From contig CACPCY010000014.1 of NCBI GenBank assembly GCA_902632575.1, positions 1 to 15,691 of the forward strand: a stretch of DNA of 15,691 bases, written 5' to 3'. Shown here one piece after another: positions 7,097 through 15,536 of this stretch. Source of the stretch: an uncultured Alphaproteobacteria bacterium (GTDB lineage: Bacteria > Pseudomonadota > Alphaproteobacteria > HIMB59). A program made the translations under genes and the position numbers. Position 1 is the stretch's first letter. Each line of letters starts with the position of its first letter. Under the pieces are notes generated by a model. It made no database searches, had not been told where the DNA came from, and worked only from the letters and a program-made list of their open reading frames with translations.

Positions 7097-8257
7097 ATGC
7101 CAGGTAAAATTTCACTTTTCGTACCAGGACCTACAAACATGCCAGATAGGGTAAGACAGGCGATGGATATTTCAAACGAGGACCATCGTGCACCCGGTAT
7201 GGATAAATTTTGGCACCCACTAATAAACGATTTAAAAAAAGTTTTTGAGACAACATCTGCACAACCAATTATATTTCCTGGTACAGGTTCAAGTGGATGG
7301 GAAGCAGCACTTACAAATTTATTAAGTAAGGGAGATAAAGTTTTATCAGCTAGATTTGGACATTTTTCACACCTTTGGATAGAAATGTGTAAAAAACTAC
7401 ACATTGAAGTTGAGGAAGTAGATTTAGAGTGGGGTTCCGGGACGCCTCATGACGAATTTGAAAAAATATTATCAGAGGATAAAGATCATAATATTAAAGC
7501 AGTTCTTGTAACTCACAATGAAACCTCCACAGGGGTTACAAATGATGTTAAAGCAACAAGAGATCTTTTAAATAATCTTAATCATCCTGCCTTACTATTA
7601 GTTGATGGCGTAAGCTCAATAGGTTCAATCAGATTTGAAATGGATTCATGGGGGGTTGATGTAGCAGTTTCAGGCTCTCAAAAAGGATTTATGTTACCTG
7701 CTGGTTTAGCTATATCTTGTGTAAGCCAAAAGGCTTTAGAAATTGCAAAAACATCTAACTTACCCAGAGCTTACTATGATTATCATGATATGCTTAAAAT
7801 AAATGAAACAGGCTATTGGCCTTATACTAATCCAATGCCACTTCTAAGAGGGCTTAGAGAGGCGCTTAATATGATGATGGAAGAGGGAATTGATAATATT
7901 TATGCACGTCATAAATTTTTAGCACAAGCTGTTCAAAAAGCATCTAGTGCATGGGGTCTTAAACTTTGTGCAAAGGATCCCTCACTTTACTCAAATACTG
8001 TTACTGCAATAATGGTACCAGAGGGAATTGACTCTACTGATGTAGTTAAAACAGCATACAACAAGTATAACACCTCATTTGGAGGAGGGCTTAATAAAGT
8101 AGCTGGAAAATTGTTTAGAATAGGCCATCTTGGTGATTTAAATAGCACTATGATTTTAGGTGCAATCTCTACTGCAGAATTAGCCATGTACGATGTGGGA
8201 ATAAAATTTGAACTTGGAAGTGGTGTTGCTGCTGCTATCAAACATTTAAAGGCTTAA
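7097..8257 (+). CDS. Serine-glyoxylate aminotransferase-like class V aminotransferase
   Basis: A PLP enzyme of class V, closest by eye to serine-glyoxylate aminotransferase (SgaA), which makes glycine and hydroxypyruvate from glyoxylate and serine. The 386-aa protein has LFVPGPTNMPDRV at residues 7-19, EDHRAPG, GTGSSGWEAA at 62-71, ARFGHFSHLWI, HNETSTGV at 140-147, VDGVSSIGS at 169-177 (Asp170 pairs with the PLP ring nitrogen), SGSQKGFMLPAG with the PLP lysine at 196, and FRIGHLGDL from 340 for carboxylate binding. Family knowledge: the same clade holds aspartate-glyoxylate aminotransferase BhcA of the beta-hydroxyaspartate cycle; no bhcB, bhcC or bhcD lies nearby, so the serine or alanine-type donor is more likely. 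The ATG is right by alignment; AAGGA lies 13 nt upstream, a long spacing. It ends one base before the next gene. Confidence 0.85.
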   Translation: MPGKISLFVPGPTNMPDRVRQAMDISNEDHRAPGMDKFWHPLINDLKKVFETTSAQPIIFPGTGSSGWEAALTNLLSKGDKVLSARFGHFSHLWIEMCKKLHIEVEEVDLEWGSGTPHDEFEKILSEDKDHNIKAVLVTHNETSTGVTNDVKATRDLLNNLNHPALLLVDGVSSIGSIRFEMDSWGVDVAVSGSQKGFMLPAGLAISCVSQKALEIAKTSNLPRAYYDYHDMLKINETGYWPYTNPMPLLRGLREALNMMMEEGIDNIYARHKFLAQAVQKASSAWGLKLCAKDPSLYSNTVTAIMVPEGIDSTDVVKTAYNKYNTSFGGGLNKVAGKLFRIGHLGDLNSTMILGAISTAELAMYDVGIKFELGSGVAAAIKHLKA

Positions 8258-9235
8258 ATGAAAATTTGTATTTACGGTGCAGGAGCTATTGGTGGTTATT
8301 TGGGAGCAAAACTCACTGAGATAGGTGCAGATGTAACTTTAATCGCTAGAGGGCCTCATTATCAGGCTATTAAGCAAGATGGATTGAGATTAAGAAAAGA
8401 TGGCAAAGAACTAGTTGTATATCCAAAGTGTGTAGACACAGCGGAAAAAGCTGGAAAGCAAGATTATATTTTTGTTACTCTAAAAGCTCATTCAGTTCCA
8501 GGTTGTCTTGATGCATTTGAAGTTCTTATGAAAGATGACACTTCATTTGTTTGGGGTGTGAATGGTATCCCATGGTGGTATTTCTACAATCACACTAATC
8601 CTGATTTTAAAGATAAAAAAGTTACTTCAGTTGATCCTGATGGAAGTCAATGGGATCGAATTGGCCCTGAAAAAATCATCGGCTGTATAGTTAATCCCGC
8701 ATCAGAAGTTATCAAACCGGGTGTCATTCAGCACTTAGAGGGAGATAAGTTTCAACTAGGAGAAATTAATGGAGAGGAAACAGATAGAATTAAAAATCTT
8801 TCTGAAACTTTAGAGAAAGCAGGCTTTCAAGCACCTGTTAGACCTAATATAAAAGGTGATATTTGGTTAAAACTTTTTGGTAATCTTTCTCTTAATCCTA
8901 TTAGCGCACTTACAACTTCTACACTTGTCAAAATTTGTAGCAACGACGAAGTCAGAGCCGTTATAAAAAATATGATGAATGAAGCTCATGCAATTTCTCA
9001 AAATTTAGGAATAGACAAGCCTTTCGATGTTGAGAGAAGAATTGATGCAGCTAAAGCAGTTGGCGAACATAAAACATCTATGCTCCAAGATTTAGAACGC
9101 GATAGACCTATGGAGATTGATGCTTTAATCACTTCTGTTCAAGAGCTTGGAAAAATTACAAATGTTCCAACACCTACAATTGATACAGTTCTTGCTTTAA
9201 CCAAACTTAGAGCTAAAGAAGCTAAATTATATTAG
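8258..9235 (+). CDS. Ketopantoate reductase-family (PanE/ApbA) dehydrogenase
   Basis: A 325-aa NADP-type dehydrogenase of the PanE/ApbA family. The Rossmann motif GAGAIGG is at residues 7-13. Equivalents of the PanE catalytic and substrate residues are present: Asn102 (VNG), Lys205 in [16 protein letters not shown], Ser274 in [15 protein letters not shown] and Glu287. The segment [10 protein letters not shown] and a long [17 protein letters not shown] stretch mark a subfamily that is often annotated as 2-dehydropantoate 2-reductase but sits outside pantothenate operons. No panB or panC is nearby. Its ATG follows the aminotransferase stop with no gap, so the two are translationally coupled. 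An inference from context is that it reduces a 2-oxo acid made by the aminotransferase, such as hydroxypyruvate; true ketopantoate reduction cannot be excluded. It ends in a 4-bp overlap with the convergent sucD. Confidence 0.8.
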   Translation: MKICIYGAGAIGGYLGAKLTEIGADVTLIARGPHYQAIKQDGLRLRKDGKELVVYPKCVDTAEKAGKQDYIFVTLKAHSVPGCLDAFEVLMKDDTSFVWGVNGIPWWYFYNHTNPDFKDKKVTSVDPDGSQWDRIGPEKIIGCIVNPASEVIKPGVIQHLEGDKFQLGEINGEETDRIKNLSETLEKAGFQAPVRPNIKGDIWLKLFGNLSLNPISALTTSTLVKICSNDEVRAVIKNMMNEAHAISQNLGIDKPFDVERRIDAAKAVGEHKTSMLQDLERDRPMEIDALITSVQELGKITNVPTPTIDTVLALTKLRAKEAKLY

Positions 9236-10104
9236 TTTAAAGCCTCTTTGATTGTCTCACCTAGCTTAGCTGGTGATTTGGATATATGAACTCCTGCTTC
9301 TTCTAAAGCACTAAACTTTGACTCTGCAGTGCCTTTTCCACCGGAAATAATAGCACCTGCATGACCCATTCTTTTTCCAGCAGGAGCACTAGCACCAGCT
9401 ATAAAAGAGGCAACTGGTTTTTTTATTTCAGATTTTTTAATAAATTCCGCAGCTTCCTCTTCAGCAGTTCCACCAATCTCTCCAATCATTATGATACCCT
9501 CAGTTTCGGGATCTTTTAAAAAAAGATCAAGGCAATCTATAAAGTTTGTTCCGTTAATAGGATCTCCCCCAATACCAATACAAGTCGATTGACCCAAACC
9601 TACAGCAGAAGTTTGTGCTACTGCTTCATATGTTAGTGTGCCAGATCTACTAACAACTCCTATTTTTCCTTTTTGGTGAATATGACCTGGCATAATGCCT
9701 ATTTTGCATTCATCAGGTGTAATTATTCCAGGGCAGTTGGGTCCAATTAAACGCGATTTTGATTTTTCTAATTTTCTTTTTACTTGCATCATATCAAGAA
9801 CTGGAACTCCTTCAGTTATACAAACAATTAATTCAATGTCTGCATCAATTGCTTCAATTATAGCACCAGCTGCAAAAGGAGGTGGAACGTAAATTACAGT
9901 TGCATTTGCTTCTGTGTTGTCTTTTGCCTCTTTAACACTATTAAACACAGGAAGTCCTAAATGCTCTTGACCACCTTTCTTTGGTGTCACCCCACCAACC
10001 ATTTGAGTTCCATATTTTATAGCTTGTTCTGAGTGAAATGTACCTTGGGAACCAGTAAAACCCTGGCAAATAACTTTTGTGTTTTTATTAATTAATACTG
10101 ACAT
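9232..10104 (-). CDS. sucD: Succinyl-CoA synthetase, alpha subunit
   Basis: With SucC it interconverts succinyl-CoA and succinate with formation of ATP or GTP in the TCA cycle. The 290-aa protein has the CoA-binding N-terminal fold ([16 protein letters not shown] at 14-29, [18 protein letters not shown]), [10 protein letters not shown] at 121-130, and the ligase domain with [14 protein letters not shown] and GHAGAI, where His248 is the phosphorylated histidine. The start ATG at 10104 has GGAG spaced five bases upstream. It follows sucC by 10 bp in the same operon. Signature residues fit SucD rather than the malate thiokinase subunit. Confidence 0.97.
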   Translation of the reverse strand: MSVLINKNTKVICQGFTGSQGTFHSEQAIKYGTQMVGGVTPKKGGQEHLGLPVFNSVKEAKDNTEANATVIYVPPPFAAGAIIEAIDADIELIVCITEGVPVLDMMQVKRKLEKSKSRLIGPNCPGIITPDECKIGIMPGHIHQKGKIGVVSRSGTLTYEAVAQTSAVGLGQSTCIGIGGDPINGTNFIDCLDLFLKDPETEGIIMIGEIGGTAEEEAAEFIKKSEIKKPVASFIAGASAPAGKRMGHAGAIISGGKGTAESKFSALEEAGVHISKSPAKLGETIKEALN

Positions 10105-10114
10105 AATTTCTCCT

Positions 10115-11302
10115 TTAGTTTAAAGCCCCAACTGCCTTTTGAGCTGCATCCTCTAAATTATCTGCAGAAATAATTGACAGCCCAGATTTATTTAAAATTT
10201 CTTTTCCAAGGTCAACATTGGTTCCCTCTAATCTTACTACCAATGGAACTTGAATAGATAGCTCTTTAGCTGCAGCTACCACACCCTCAGCGATAATGTC
10301 ACATTTCATAATGCCACCAAAAATATTTACCAAAATAGCTTTTACATTTGGATCTTGCAGAATTATAGAAAAAGCTTTTGCTACTCTCTCTTTTGTAGCT
10401 CCTCCTCCTACATCTAGAAAATTTGCAGGACTACCACCATGTAATTTTATTATATCCATTGTACCCATTGCAAGACCAGCTCCATTTACCATGCATCCAA
10501 TTTGACCATCTAATTTGACGTAATTGAGCTCATGTTTTGAAGCCTCAATCTCAGCAGGGTCCTCCTCAGTTTCATCTCTCATTGAAGCTACATCTTTATG
10601 TTTATAAAGCGCATTATCATCTATCGATACCTTCGCATCTAAAGCCAAAAAATTACCCTCACCAGTCAATACAAAAGGATTAACTTCTACTAAAGAGGCA
10701 TCTGAAGACAAAAAGCTATTGTAAATTTTTTGAATTTGATCGCAAAAATCATTTGATAGGTTTTGATCTATCTTTAGACCTTCGGTTAATTTATTTAAAC
10801 TATTTTGGTCAATAATACTGTCCCCAGGAACATTAACAGTAATAATTTTTTCAGGTTGCTTTTCTGCTACCTCCTCAATTTCCATACCGCCCTCAGTAGA
10901 GGCTATAATTGAAATTGAAGATGAGGCTCTATCTACGAGCATACTTAGATAGTACTCTTTTTTGATATCACACCCTTCCTCAATATAAAGTCTATTTACC
11001 TGTTTTCCGCTTGGACCAGTTTGTTTTGTAACTAAAGTTTTACCAAACATTTTTTTTGCATTATCTTTGGCTTCATCTTTTGAGAAGCAAACTCTAACAC
11101 CACCTTTGTCATCACCACTATCTGTAAATTTTCCTGCGCCTCTTCCACCTGCATGAATTTGAGACTTCACAACCATAACGGGTGTTTGTATAGACTCTAC
11201 AGCAGTTTCTATATCGCTATCATCTAATACTGGGTAGCCATTTAAAACTCTGACGTTATTATTTTTTAATAATATTTTCGCTTGGTATTCGTGCAGATTC
11301 AT
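10115..11302 (-). CDS. sucC: Succinyl-CoA synthetase, beta subunit
   Basis: ATP-grasp subunit that binds nucleotide and succinate. The 395-aa product shows [25 protein letters not shown] at 48-59, [71 protein letters not shown], and [16 protein letters not shown]. Those last residues are the SucC form; malate thiokinase MtkA has a different loop (FAGINRCDWVAEG), so this is succinate-specific by family resemblance. AAGGAG lies 8 nt upstream of the ATG. The start overlaps the end of the oxidoreductase gene as ATGA, implying coupled translation. The usual alphaproteobacterial neighbours mdh, sucA and sucB are absent here. Confidence 0.96.
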   Translation of the reverse strand: MNLHEYQAKILLKNNNVRVLNGYPVLDDSDIETAVESIQTPVMVVKSQIHAGGRGAGKFTDSGDDKGGVRVCFSKDEAKDNAKKMFGKTLVTKQTGPSGKQVNRLYIEEGCDIKKEYYLSMLVDRASSSISIIASTEGGMEIEEVAEKQPEKIITVNVPGDSIIDQNSLNKLTEGLKIDQNLSNDFCDQIQKIYNSFLSSDASLVEVNPFVLTGEGNFLALDAKVSIDDNALYKHKDVASMRDETEEDPAEIEASKHELNYVKLDGQIGCMVNGAGLAMGTMDIIKLHGGSPANFLDVGGGATKERVAKAFSIILQDPNVKAILVNIFGGIMKCDIIAEGVVAAAKELSIQVPLVVRLEGTNVDLGKEILNKSGLSIISADNLEDAAQKAVGALN

Positions 11303-12309
11303 TTTTTTTCTCCTTTTAAGCTTAAAACTATTTTTCCTATATGTTCAGATTTTTCCATAACCTCATGTGCTTTATTTACATCACTCATATTAAAAGTTTC
11401 AAAAATCTTTGGTTTATATTTATCATTCTCTATCAAAGGCCATATTTCTTTGACAACCTGATCAACAATATTTCCCTTTTCCTCTGGAGACCTTGATCTC
11501 AATGTTGATCCAGATATTTTTAATTGTTTATTCATAATATGAAGAAGATTAGCATCGGCTTTAATTCCTCCAAGGGCAGCTATGTATGTTAGTCTTCCTT
11601 TATAATTTAAAATTTTTAAATTCTTTTTTAAGTAATCTCCTCCGACCATATCCAATATAACATCAACCTTTAATTTTTTCTCAATAAAATATTCTTCAAA
11701 ATCTAATTCTTTGTAATTAATAGCATCAGTGGCTCCTAACTCTATACAACTATTACACTTTTCATTAGTACCAGCTGTAACAAAAATATTTTTGGTGTAG
11801 TTCTTTAAAATTGATATTGCTGTGGTTCCTATACCACTACTACCACCATGAATTAAAATATTTTCATCTCTTTGAAAGTTAGACACATTGAAGATATTTT
11901 CATAAACAGTTAGTGTAGTTTCGGGCAAACAGCCTGCTTCTCTTAAATTTACATTTTTTGGTATTGGCATAACTTGTTTTTCATTAACATTTACAAATTC
12001 TGCATATCCACCGCCACCAAGAATGGCGCAAACTTGATCACCCAAACTAAATTTTTTTACTGATTTACCTAATTTAGTAACAACACCGGAGCACTCTAGT
12101 CCAATTATTTCACTTTCACCTGGCGGTGGGGGATAATGCCCATTTTTTTGGAGTATGTCTGCTCTATTTACTCCAGCAAAATGATTTTCAATTTGTATTT
12201 GATCTTCAAGTGGATCAATAATCTCTTGTTCGTCAATAAAAAGATTTCCTTCACTATGATTTATAAACTTCAATGTAATAACCTGTGGTATTTTGTATAC
12301 ATTATACAA
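11299..12309 (-). CDS. NAD(P)H quinone oxidoreductase (zinc-free MDR family, PIG3-like)
   Basis: A medium-chain dehydrogenase/reductase of the quinone oxidoreductase group, which reduces quinones or enones with NADPH. The 336-aa product contains [31 protein letters not shown] (conserved 'GVNR.D..QR.G.YPPPPG' and 'GLE.(S/A)G', residues about 45-76), the [10 protein letters not shown] segment, and the nucleotide motif [12 protein letters not shown] around 154-165. The zinc ligands of alcohol dehydrogenases are not in place. Start is uncertain: TTG 12309 keeps the whole first beta strand but lacks a Shine-Dalgarno; TTG 12273 (324 aa) has AGG eight bases upstream but trims the strand. The start region coincides with a 17-bp dyad. 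It is the first gene of an operon with sucC and sucD (ATGA overlap). Physiological substrate is unknown. Confidence 0.85.
   Translation of the reverse strand: MYNVYKIPQVITLKFINHSEGNLFIDEQEIIDPLEDQIQIENHFAGVNRADILQKNGHYPPPPGESEIIGLECSGVVTKLGKSVKKFSLGDQVCAILGGGGYAEFVNVNEKQVMPIPKNVNLREAGCLPETTLTVYENIFNVSNFQRDENILIHGGSSGIGTTAISILKNYTKNIFVTAGTNEKCNSCIELGATDAINYKELDFEEYFIEKKLKVDVILDMVGGDYLKKNLKILNYKGRLTYIAALGGIKADANLLHIMNKQLKISGSTLRSRSPEEKGNIVDQVVKEIWPLIENDKYKPKIFETFNMSDVNKAHEVMEKSEHIGKIVLSLKGEKK
12293..12309. promoter_or_regulatory. 17-bp dyad TTGTATA-CAT-TATACAA, candidate operator
   Basis: Perfect 7-bp arms around a 3-bp centre. Minus-strand -10-like TATAAT sequences overlap it (12306-12301) or adjoin it (12314-12309), so a bound protein would block transcription of the oxidoreductase-sucCD operon. 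It shares the TTGTATAC core with the second site at 12351. Confidence 0.45.
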
Positions 12310-12340
12310 TTATATAAAACAATTACAGTTATGTGCCCAA

Positions 12341-12369
12341 TTGAAAGATATTGTATACCAATGTTTATT
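12341..12369 (+). promoter_or_regulatory. Candidate transporter promoter with GTATAC operator in the spacer
   Basis: TTGAAA at 12341-12346, a 17-bp spacer and TTTATT at 12364-12369 make a plausible but weak sigma70-type promoter. The sequence TTGTATACCAA (12351-12361) lies wholly inside the spacer and resembles the TGGTATACCA-type sites recognised by GntR/FCD regulators. A repressor there would block RNA polymerase. The leader then runs about 90 nt to tctC and ends in a strong TAGGAGG (12449-12455). Confidence 0.4.
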
Positions 12370-12448
12370 TATTAATTATTTCATATTATGGAACGCATAA
12401 AAAATTTGGTTTTAAAAAACTAAAAATCGTTTATTCTGCACATTCCTA

Positions 12449-12455
12449 TAGGAGG
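12449..12455 (+). promoter_or_regulatory. Strong Shine-Dalgarno of tctC
   Basis: TAGGAGG with seven bases between it and the ATG at 12463. It is the best ribosome binding site in the window, where most genes have weak sites or none, and fits high expression of the periplasmic binding protein. Confidence 0.8.
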
Positions 12456-12462
12456 AAACAAT

Positions 12463-13440
12463 ATGTCAATAATTAAAAAATTAGCATTAGTAATTGTTTC
12501 ATTATCACTTGTAGCTGTTAGCTCAGTGTCTTCTGCGAAGCCTTTTAGCCCGAAGAAGCCTGTTGAGCTTATTATCCCAGCTGGTCAAGGTGGTGGAGCT
12601 GATGAAATTGCTAGATTAGTTCAAGGTGTCATAGAAAAGAATGATTACGCATCTAAACCTGTGATTCCAATCAATAAAGCTGGTGGATCAGGTGGAGAAG
12701 CTATGACTTATGTTAAGAAAAAAGCTGGTGATGAGCACACACTTATTATCACTCTTAACAACGTTCTTACAACACCAGTTAACCAACCAGAATTAGGTAT
12801 CGATTTCTTTAATGATTTCACACCTTTAGCAAGACTTATCACTGATACATTCTTAGTATGGATTGCAACAGAGGGTAAGAATACTGCTGGTGTAGAAACA
12901 TTTGATGACTTCATCGACCTTGCTAGAGGTAATGGCCTTGTAATGGGTGGAACAGGAAGTATGTCTGAGGACGAATTGCTTCTTGGTATGATGAGAGGTC
13001 AATTTGGATTTGATGCTAAGTATGTTCCATACAGCGGTGGCGGTGCTGTTGCTAAGGGACTTGTTGGTGGTGAGTCTGACTTCACATTAAACAACCCTTC
13101 AGAGCAAATGGGTTTCTATCAATCAGGTGACTCAAAAGCATTAGTCATGATGACTCCTGAGAGAAATCCTGCATTCCCTGAAGTACCATCTTCATATGAA
13201 TTGGGTTATCCTGATCTTGAATACTACATGATGAGAGCATTTATGGCTCCAGCTGGTATTGATGCAGAAGTAGAGAAGTACTACACAGGACTTCTTCACA
13301 CTGTTTATCATGATAACGAGTTCCAAACTTTCAACATCGACGATGGAAAGTTAATGAGCTGGTTAGAGGGTTTTGGTCTTAAAGATTTCTTAGCAATCGA
13401 ATATGCTAAGCACGGCGAGATCATTAAAAACTTTAATTAA
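12463..13440 (+). CDS. tctC: Tripartite tricarboxylate transporter, periplasmic binding protein (TctC family)
   Basis: The extracytoplasmic solute receptor that captures an organic acid and delivers it to the TctA/TctB membrane complex. The 325-aa protein starts with a signal peptide (MSIIKKLALVIV..., cleavage likely near SSA-KP at residues 23-26). The mature part has the TctC/Bug signature PVELIIPAGQGGGADEIAR (family PVTLIVPFAAGGGTD..AR), PVIPINKAGGSGGEAM, YVPYSGGGAVAKGLVGGESDF and ALVMMTPERNPAFPEVPSSYELGYP. The gene is richer in G+C than its neighbours (32 of 60 bases at 13021-13080) and uses GGT/GCT-type codons, consistent with very high expression. Substrate cannot be read from sequence; family members bind citrate, tartrate, glutamate, nicotinate or aromatic acids among others. 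First gene of tctC-tctB-tctA-gntR. Confidence 0.92.
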   Translation: MSIIKKLALVIVSLSLVAVSSVSSAKPFSPKKPVELIIPAGQGGGADEIARLVQGVIEKNDYASKPVIPINKAGGSGGEAMTYVKKKAGDEHTLIITLNNVLTTPVNQPELGIDFFNDFTPLARLITDTFLVWIATEGKNTAGVETFDDFIDLARGNGLVMGGTGSMSEDELLLGMMRGQFGFDAKYVPYSGGGAVAKGLVGGESDFTLNNPSEQMGFYQSGDSKALVMMTPERNPAFPEVPSSYELGYPDLEYYMMRAFMAPAGIDAEVEKYYTGLLHTVYHDNEFQTFNIDDGKLMSWLEGFGLKDFLAIEYAKHGEIIKNFN

Positions 13441-13459
13441 TACTTAAACTAAGAGTGAT

Positions 13460-13984
13460 ATGAGCATAACAAACAAAATAACTGTCAAAAGAGCAGAAAT
13501 TGCAGTGGCGGTTATTTTAGCGTTATGCTCAATCGCTCTGATGATGAAAAGTGCTGAGAATAGAATTACATGGAACGCAGAAGAAAATATGGGTGCGGGA
13601 TTTCTTCCTTTTTACCTTTCTCTTGGCATGTTTATTTGTACCGTTCTTACCATAATAAAATTTGTTCTAAAAAGGTCACCACAGTCTAAAGATGACTCAC
13701 CTTTTATTGACGCTGAAGCATTCAAATATATTGCAGTAACAATTATTTCATTAGTTATTTTAGTTCTAGCAATAGGTTACTTGGGAATTTACTTTTCACT
13801 TATCTTTTTTTTAGCTTTTTATCTTAGATATTTTAGTTCTAAAAGTGTCCTATTTATATCTGTATTCTCATTAATCACTCCAGTTTTAACCTTTTTATTT
13901 TTTGAATGGCTTTTAAAAATACCTTTACCTCAAGGTATTTCAGAGCCCCTATTTTATCCAGTATACGATTTTATGTATTCATAA
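13460..13984 (+). CDS. tctB: Tripartite tricarboxylate transporter, small membrane subunit (TctB family)
   Basis: A 174-aa integral membrane protein with four predicted transmembrane segments: around residues 13-30, 45-70 (MGAGFLPFYLSLGMFICTVL), 88-122 and 129-151. This matches the TctB family (short, four helices, poorly conserved), the accessory membrane partner of TctA. The motif GAGFLPF early in the second helix is the common TctB 'G.G.fP' feature. It starts 19 bp after tctC with only a weak AAGAG upstream, so translation is probably much lower than that of tctC. The function is inferred mainly from topology, the motif and the position between tctC and tctA. Confidence 0.88.
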   Translation: MSITNKITVKRAEIAVAVILALCSIALMMKSAENRITWNAEENMGAGFLPFYLSLGMFICTVLTIIKFVLKRSPQSKDDSPFIDAEAFKYIAVTIISLVILVLAIGYLGIYFSLIFFLAFYLRYFSSKSVLFISVFSLITPVLTFLFFEWLLKIPLPQGISEPLFYPVYDFMYS

Positions 13985-14012
13985 TGAGATTGGTAAAGTA
14001 AAGACATAAAAG

Positions 14013-15536
14013 ATGGATGTATTTATACTTCTTTTAGAGGGAATTTTTGTATCTTTTCAACCCTTAAACCTTGGTCTTTTAATATTTGGCTGTCTAATTG
14101 GTTTATTCGTGGGTGCAATGCCTGGTCTTGGTTCAGTAAATGGTGTTGCAATACTTATACCTATAACCTTTATCATACCACCCACTGCAGCAATTATTTT
14201 TTTAGCAGCTGTGTACTACGGTGCTATGTATGGAGGTGCCATAAGTTCAGTTATGCTAGGTATACCTGGAGCTTCTACCGCAGTAGCCACAGTTTTTGAT
14301 GGAAGACCTTTAGCTGTTAAGGGAGAAGCTATGACAGCATTAACTGCAGCAGCAGTCGGTTCCTTCGTTGGTGGAACTGTATCTGTTATTTTATTTACTT
14401 TATTTGCACCACCTCTGGCTGAGGTAGCACTAAGATTTAATGCGCCTGAAACTTTTGCATTAATGGTAATGGCATTTGCAACATTTGTAGGCTTAGGTGG
14501 AGATGACGTTCCGAAAACTATTTTTTCTATATTAATTGGGTTAGCTTTATCAACCATAGGCTTAGATCTAATTACAGGAAAGCCAAGATTAATTTTCTTT
14601 AACATCCCAGGATTCCTTCATGGAATAAATTTCCTTGTACTGGCAATTGGAATTTATGGCATTGGTGAGATGCTTTGGACTCTTGAGGAAACAAAAGGCA
14701 AAGTTCAAATGTCAAAATTATCAGTCAATATGAAGGAAGTTGGCAGAGCATTTGGTGCCCTCAAAAAAACAATTATGGCAATGAACATTGGTTCTTTCTT
14801 GGGTTTCTTTGTAGGTATTCTTCCTGCAGCTGGTGCAACACCCGCATCACTTATGTCATATGGTATTACAAAACAGTTATCAAAAAATTCAAAAGAATTT
14901 GGCTCAGGAGTTCCTGCCGGAGTAGTTGCCCCAGAGTGTGCAAACAATTCTGCAAGTACAGGAAGTATGTTACCTATGCTTACACTAGGTATACCAGGTT
15001 CACCTACTACAGCTATCCTACTTGGAGGTATGATTTTATGGGGACTTACACCTGGCCCACTTTTATTTACCCAAGAACCTGAGTTTGTATGGGGATTAAT
15101 TGGAAGTCTTTACATTGCTAACTTCTTTACACTCGTATTAAATATTGCATTAATTCCTGCGTTTTTAATGGTTTTAAGGATACCTTTTGCAATCTTGGCT
15201 CCAGTTATTTTCGTCCTTTGTGTTACTGGAGGTTATGCCCCAACTCAAAGTTTACATGATGTATGGCTAATGCTCCTTTTCGGTTTTGCTGGATATATCC
15301 TGAGAAAATTAGATTACCCAGTTGCACCTGCAGTTCTTTCGATTGTTCTTGGTCCTTTAGCAGAAAAAGCACTCAGACAATCTCTTATTTTATCTGATGG
15401 AAGTATGGGAATATTCTTTGACATGTCGGAAAAACCTATAGCTGCAATTATTATGTATATCGCAATTGTACTTTTAATAATGCCAGCATTCGGACCTATC
15501 TACAGAAGATTTTTTAAAAAAACACAAACTACGTAA
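14013..15536 (+). CDS. tctA: Tripartite tricarboxylate transporter, large permease subunit (TctA family)
   Basis: The substrate channel of the transporter, a secondary (ion-gradient-driven) carrier in the inner membrane. The 507-aa protein is the usual size and has about 11-12 hydrophobic segments. Family motifs are clear: VGAMPGLGSVNGVAILIP at 33-50, AVYYGAMYGGAISSVMLGIPG at 66-86, VFDGRPLAVKG, then in the second half VGILPAAGATPASLMSYG, PAGVVAPECANNSASTGSMLP, TLGIPGSPTTAILLGGMILWGLTPGPLLF. The repeated GIPG.. elements reflect the internal duplication of the family. ATG at 14013 fits the homologous N-terminus. The stop is followed at once by the regulator ATG. Counter-ion and substrate are unknown. 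Confidence 0.95.
   Translation: MDVFILLLEGIFVSFQPLNLGLLIFGCLIGLFVGAMPGLGSVNGVAILIPITFIIPPTAAIIFLAAVYYGAMYGGAISSVMLGIPGASTAVATVFDGRPLAVKGEAMTALTAAAVGSFVGGTVSVILFTLFAPPLAEVALRFNAPETFALMVMAFATFVGLGGDDVPKTIFSILIGLALSTIGLDLITGKPRLIFFNIPGFLHGINFLVLAIGIYGIGEMLWTLEETKGKVQMSKLSVNMKEVGRAFGALKKTIMAMNIGSFLGFFVGILPAAGATPASLMSYGITKQLSKNSKEFGSGVPAGVVAPECANNSASTGSMLPMLTLGIPGSPTTAILLGGMILWGLTPGPLLFTQEPEFVWGLIGSLYIANFFTLVLNIALIPAFLMVLRIPFAILAPVIFVLCVTGGYAPTQSLHDVWLMLLFGFAGYILRKLDYPVAPAVLSIVLGPLAEKALRQSLILSDGSMGIFFDMSEKPIAAIIMYIAIVLLIMPAFGPIYRRFFKKTQTT

Noticed and set aside
7097..8257. Aspartate-glyoxylate aminotransferase (BhcA) of the beta-hydroxyaspartate cycle
   Set aside because: Same clade, but bhcB, bhcC and bhcD normally adjoin it and none is present; kept only as an alternative in the gene entry.
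9232..11302. Malate-CoA ligase (MtkA/MtkB) of a serine cycle, suggested by the nearby serine-glyoxylate aminotransferase
   Set aside because: The loop [16 protein letters not shown] and the GGRGAGKF motif are the SucC form, and no other serine-cycle genes (hprA, mtdA, fch, ppc, mcl) are in the window.
12136..12375. 79-codon plus-strand open frame across the divergent promoter
   Set aside because: It is antisense to the oxidoreductase start and covers the operator region; hydrophobic composition reflects A+T-rich sequence.
14216..14605. 129-codon open frame on the minus strand inside tctA
   Set aside because: It lies wholly within a well-conserved permease gene, encodes a low-complexity Ala/Pro/Thr-rich product, and has no ribosome site; a shadow frame.
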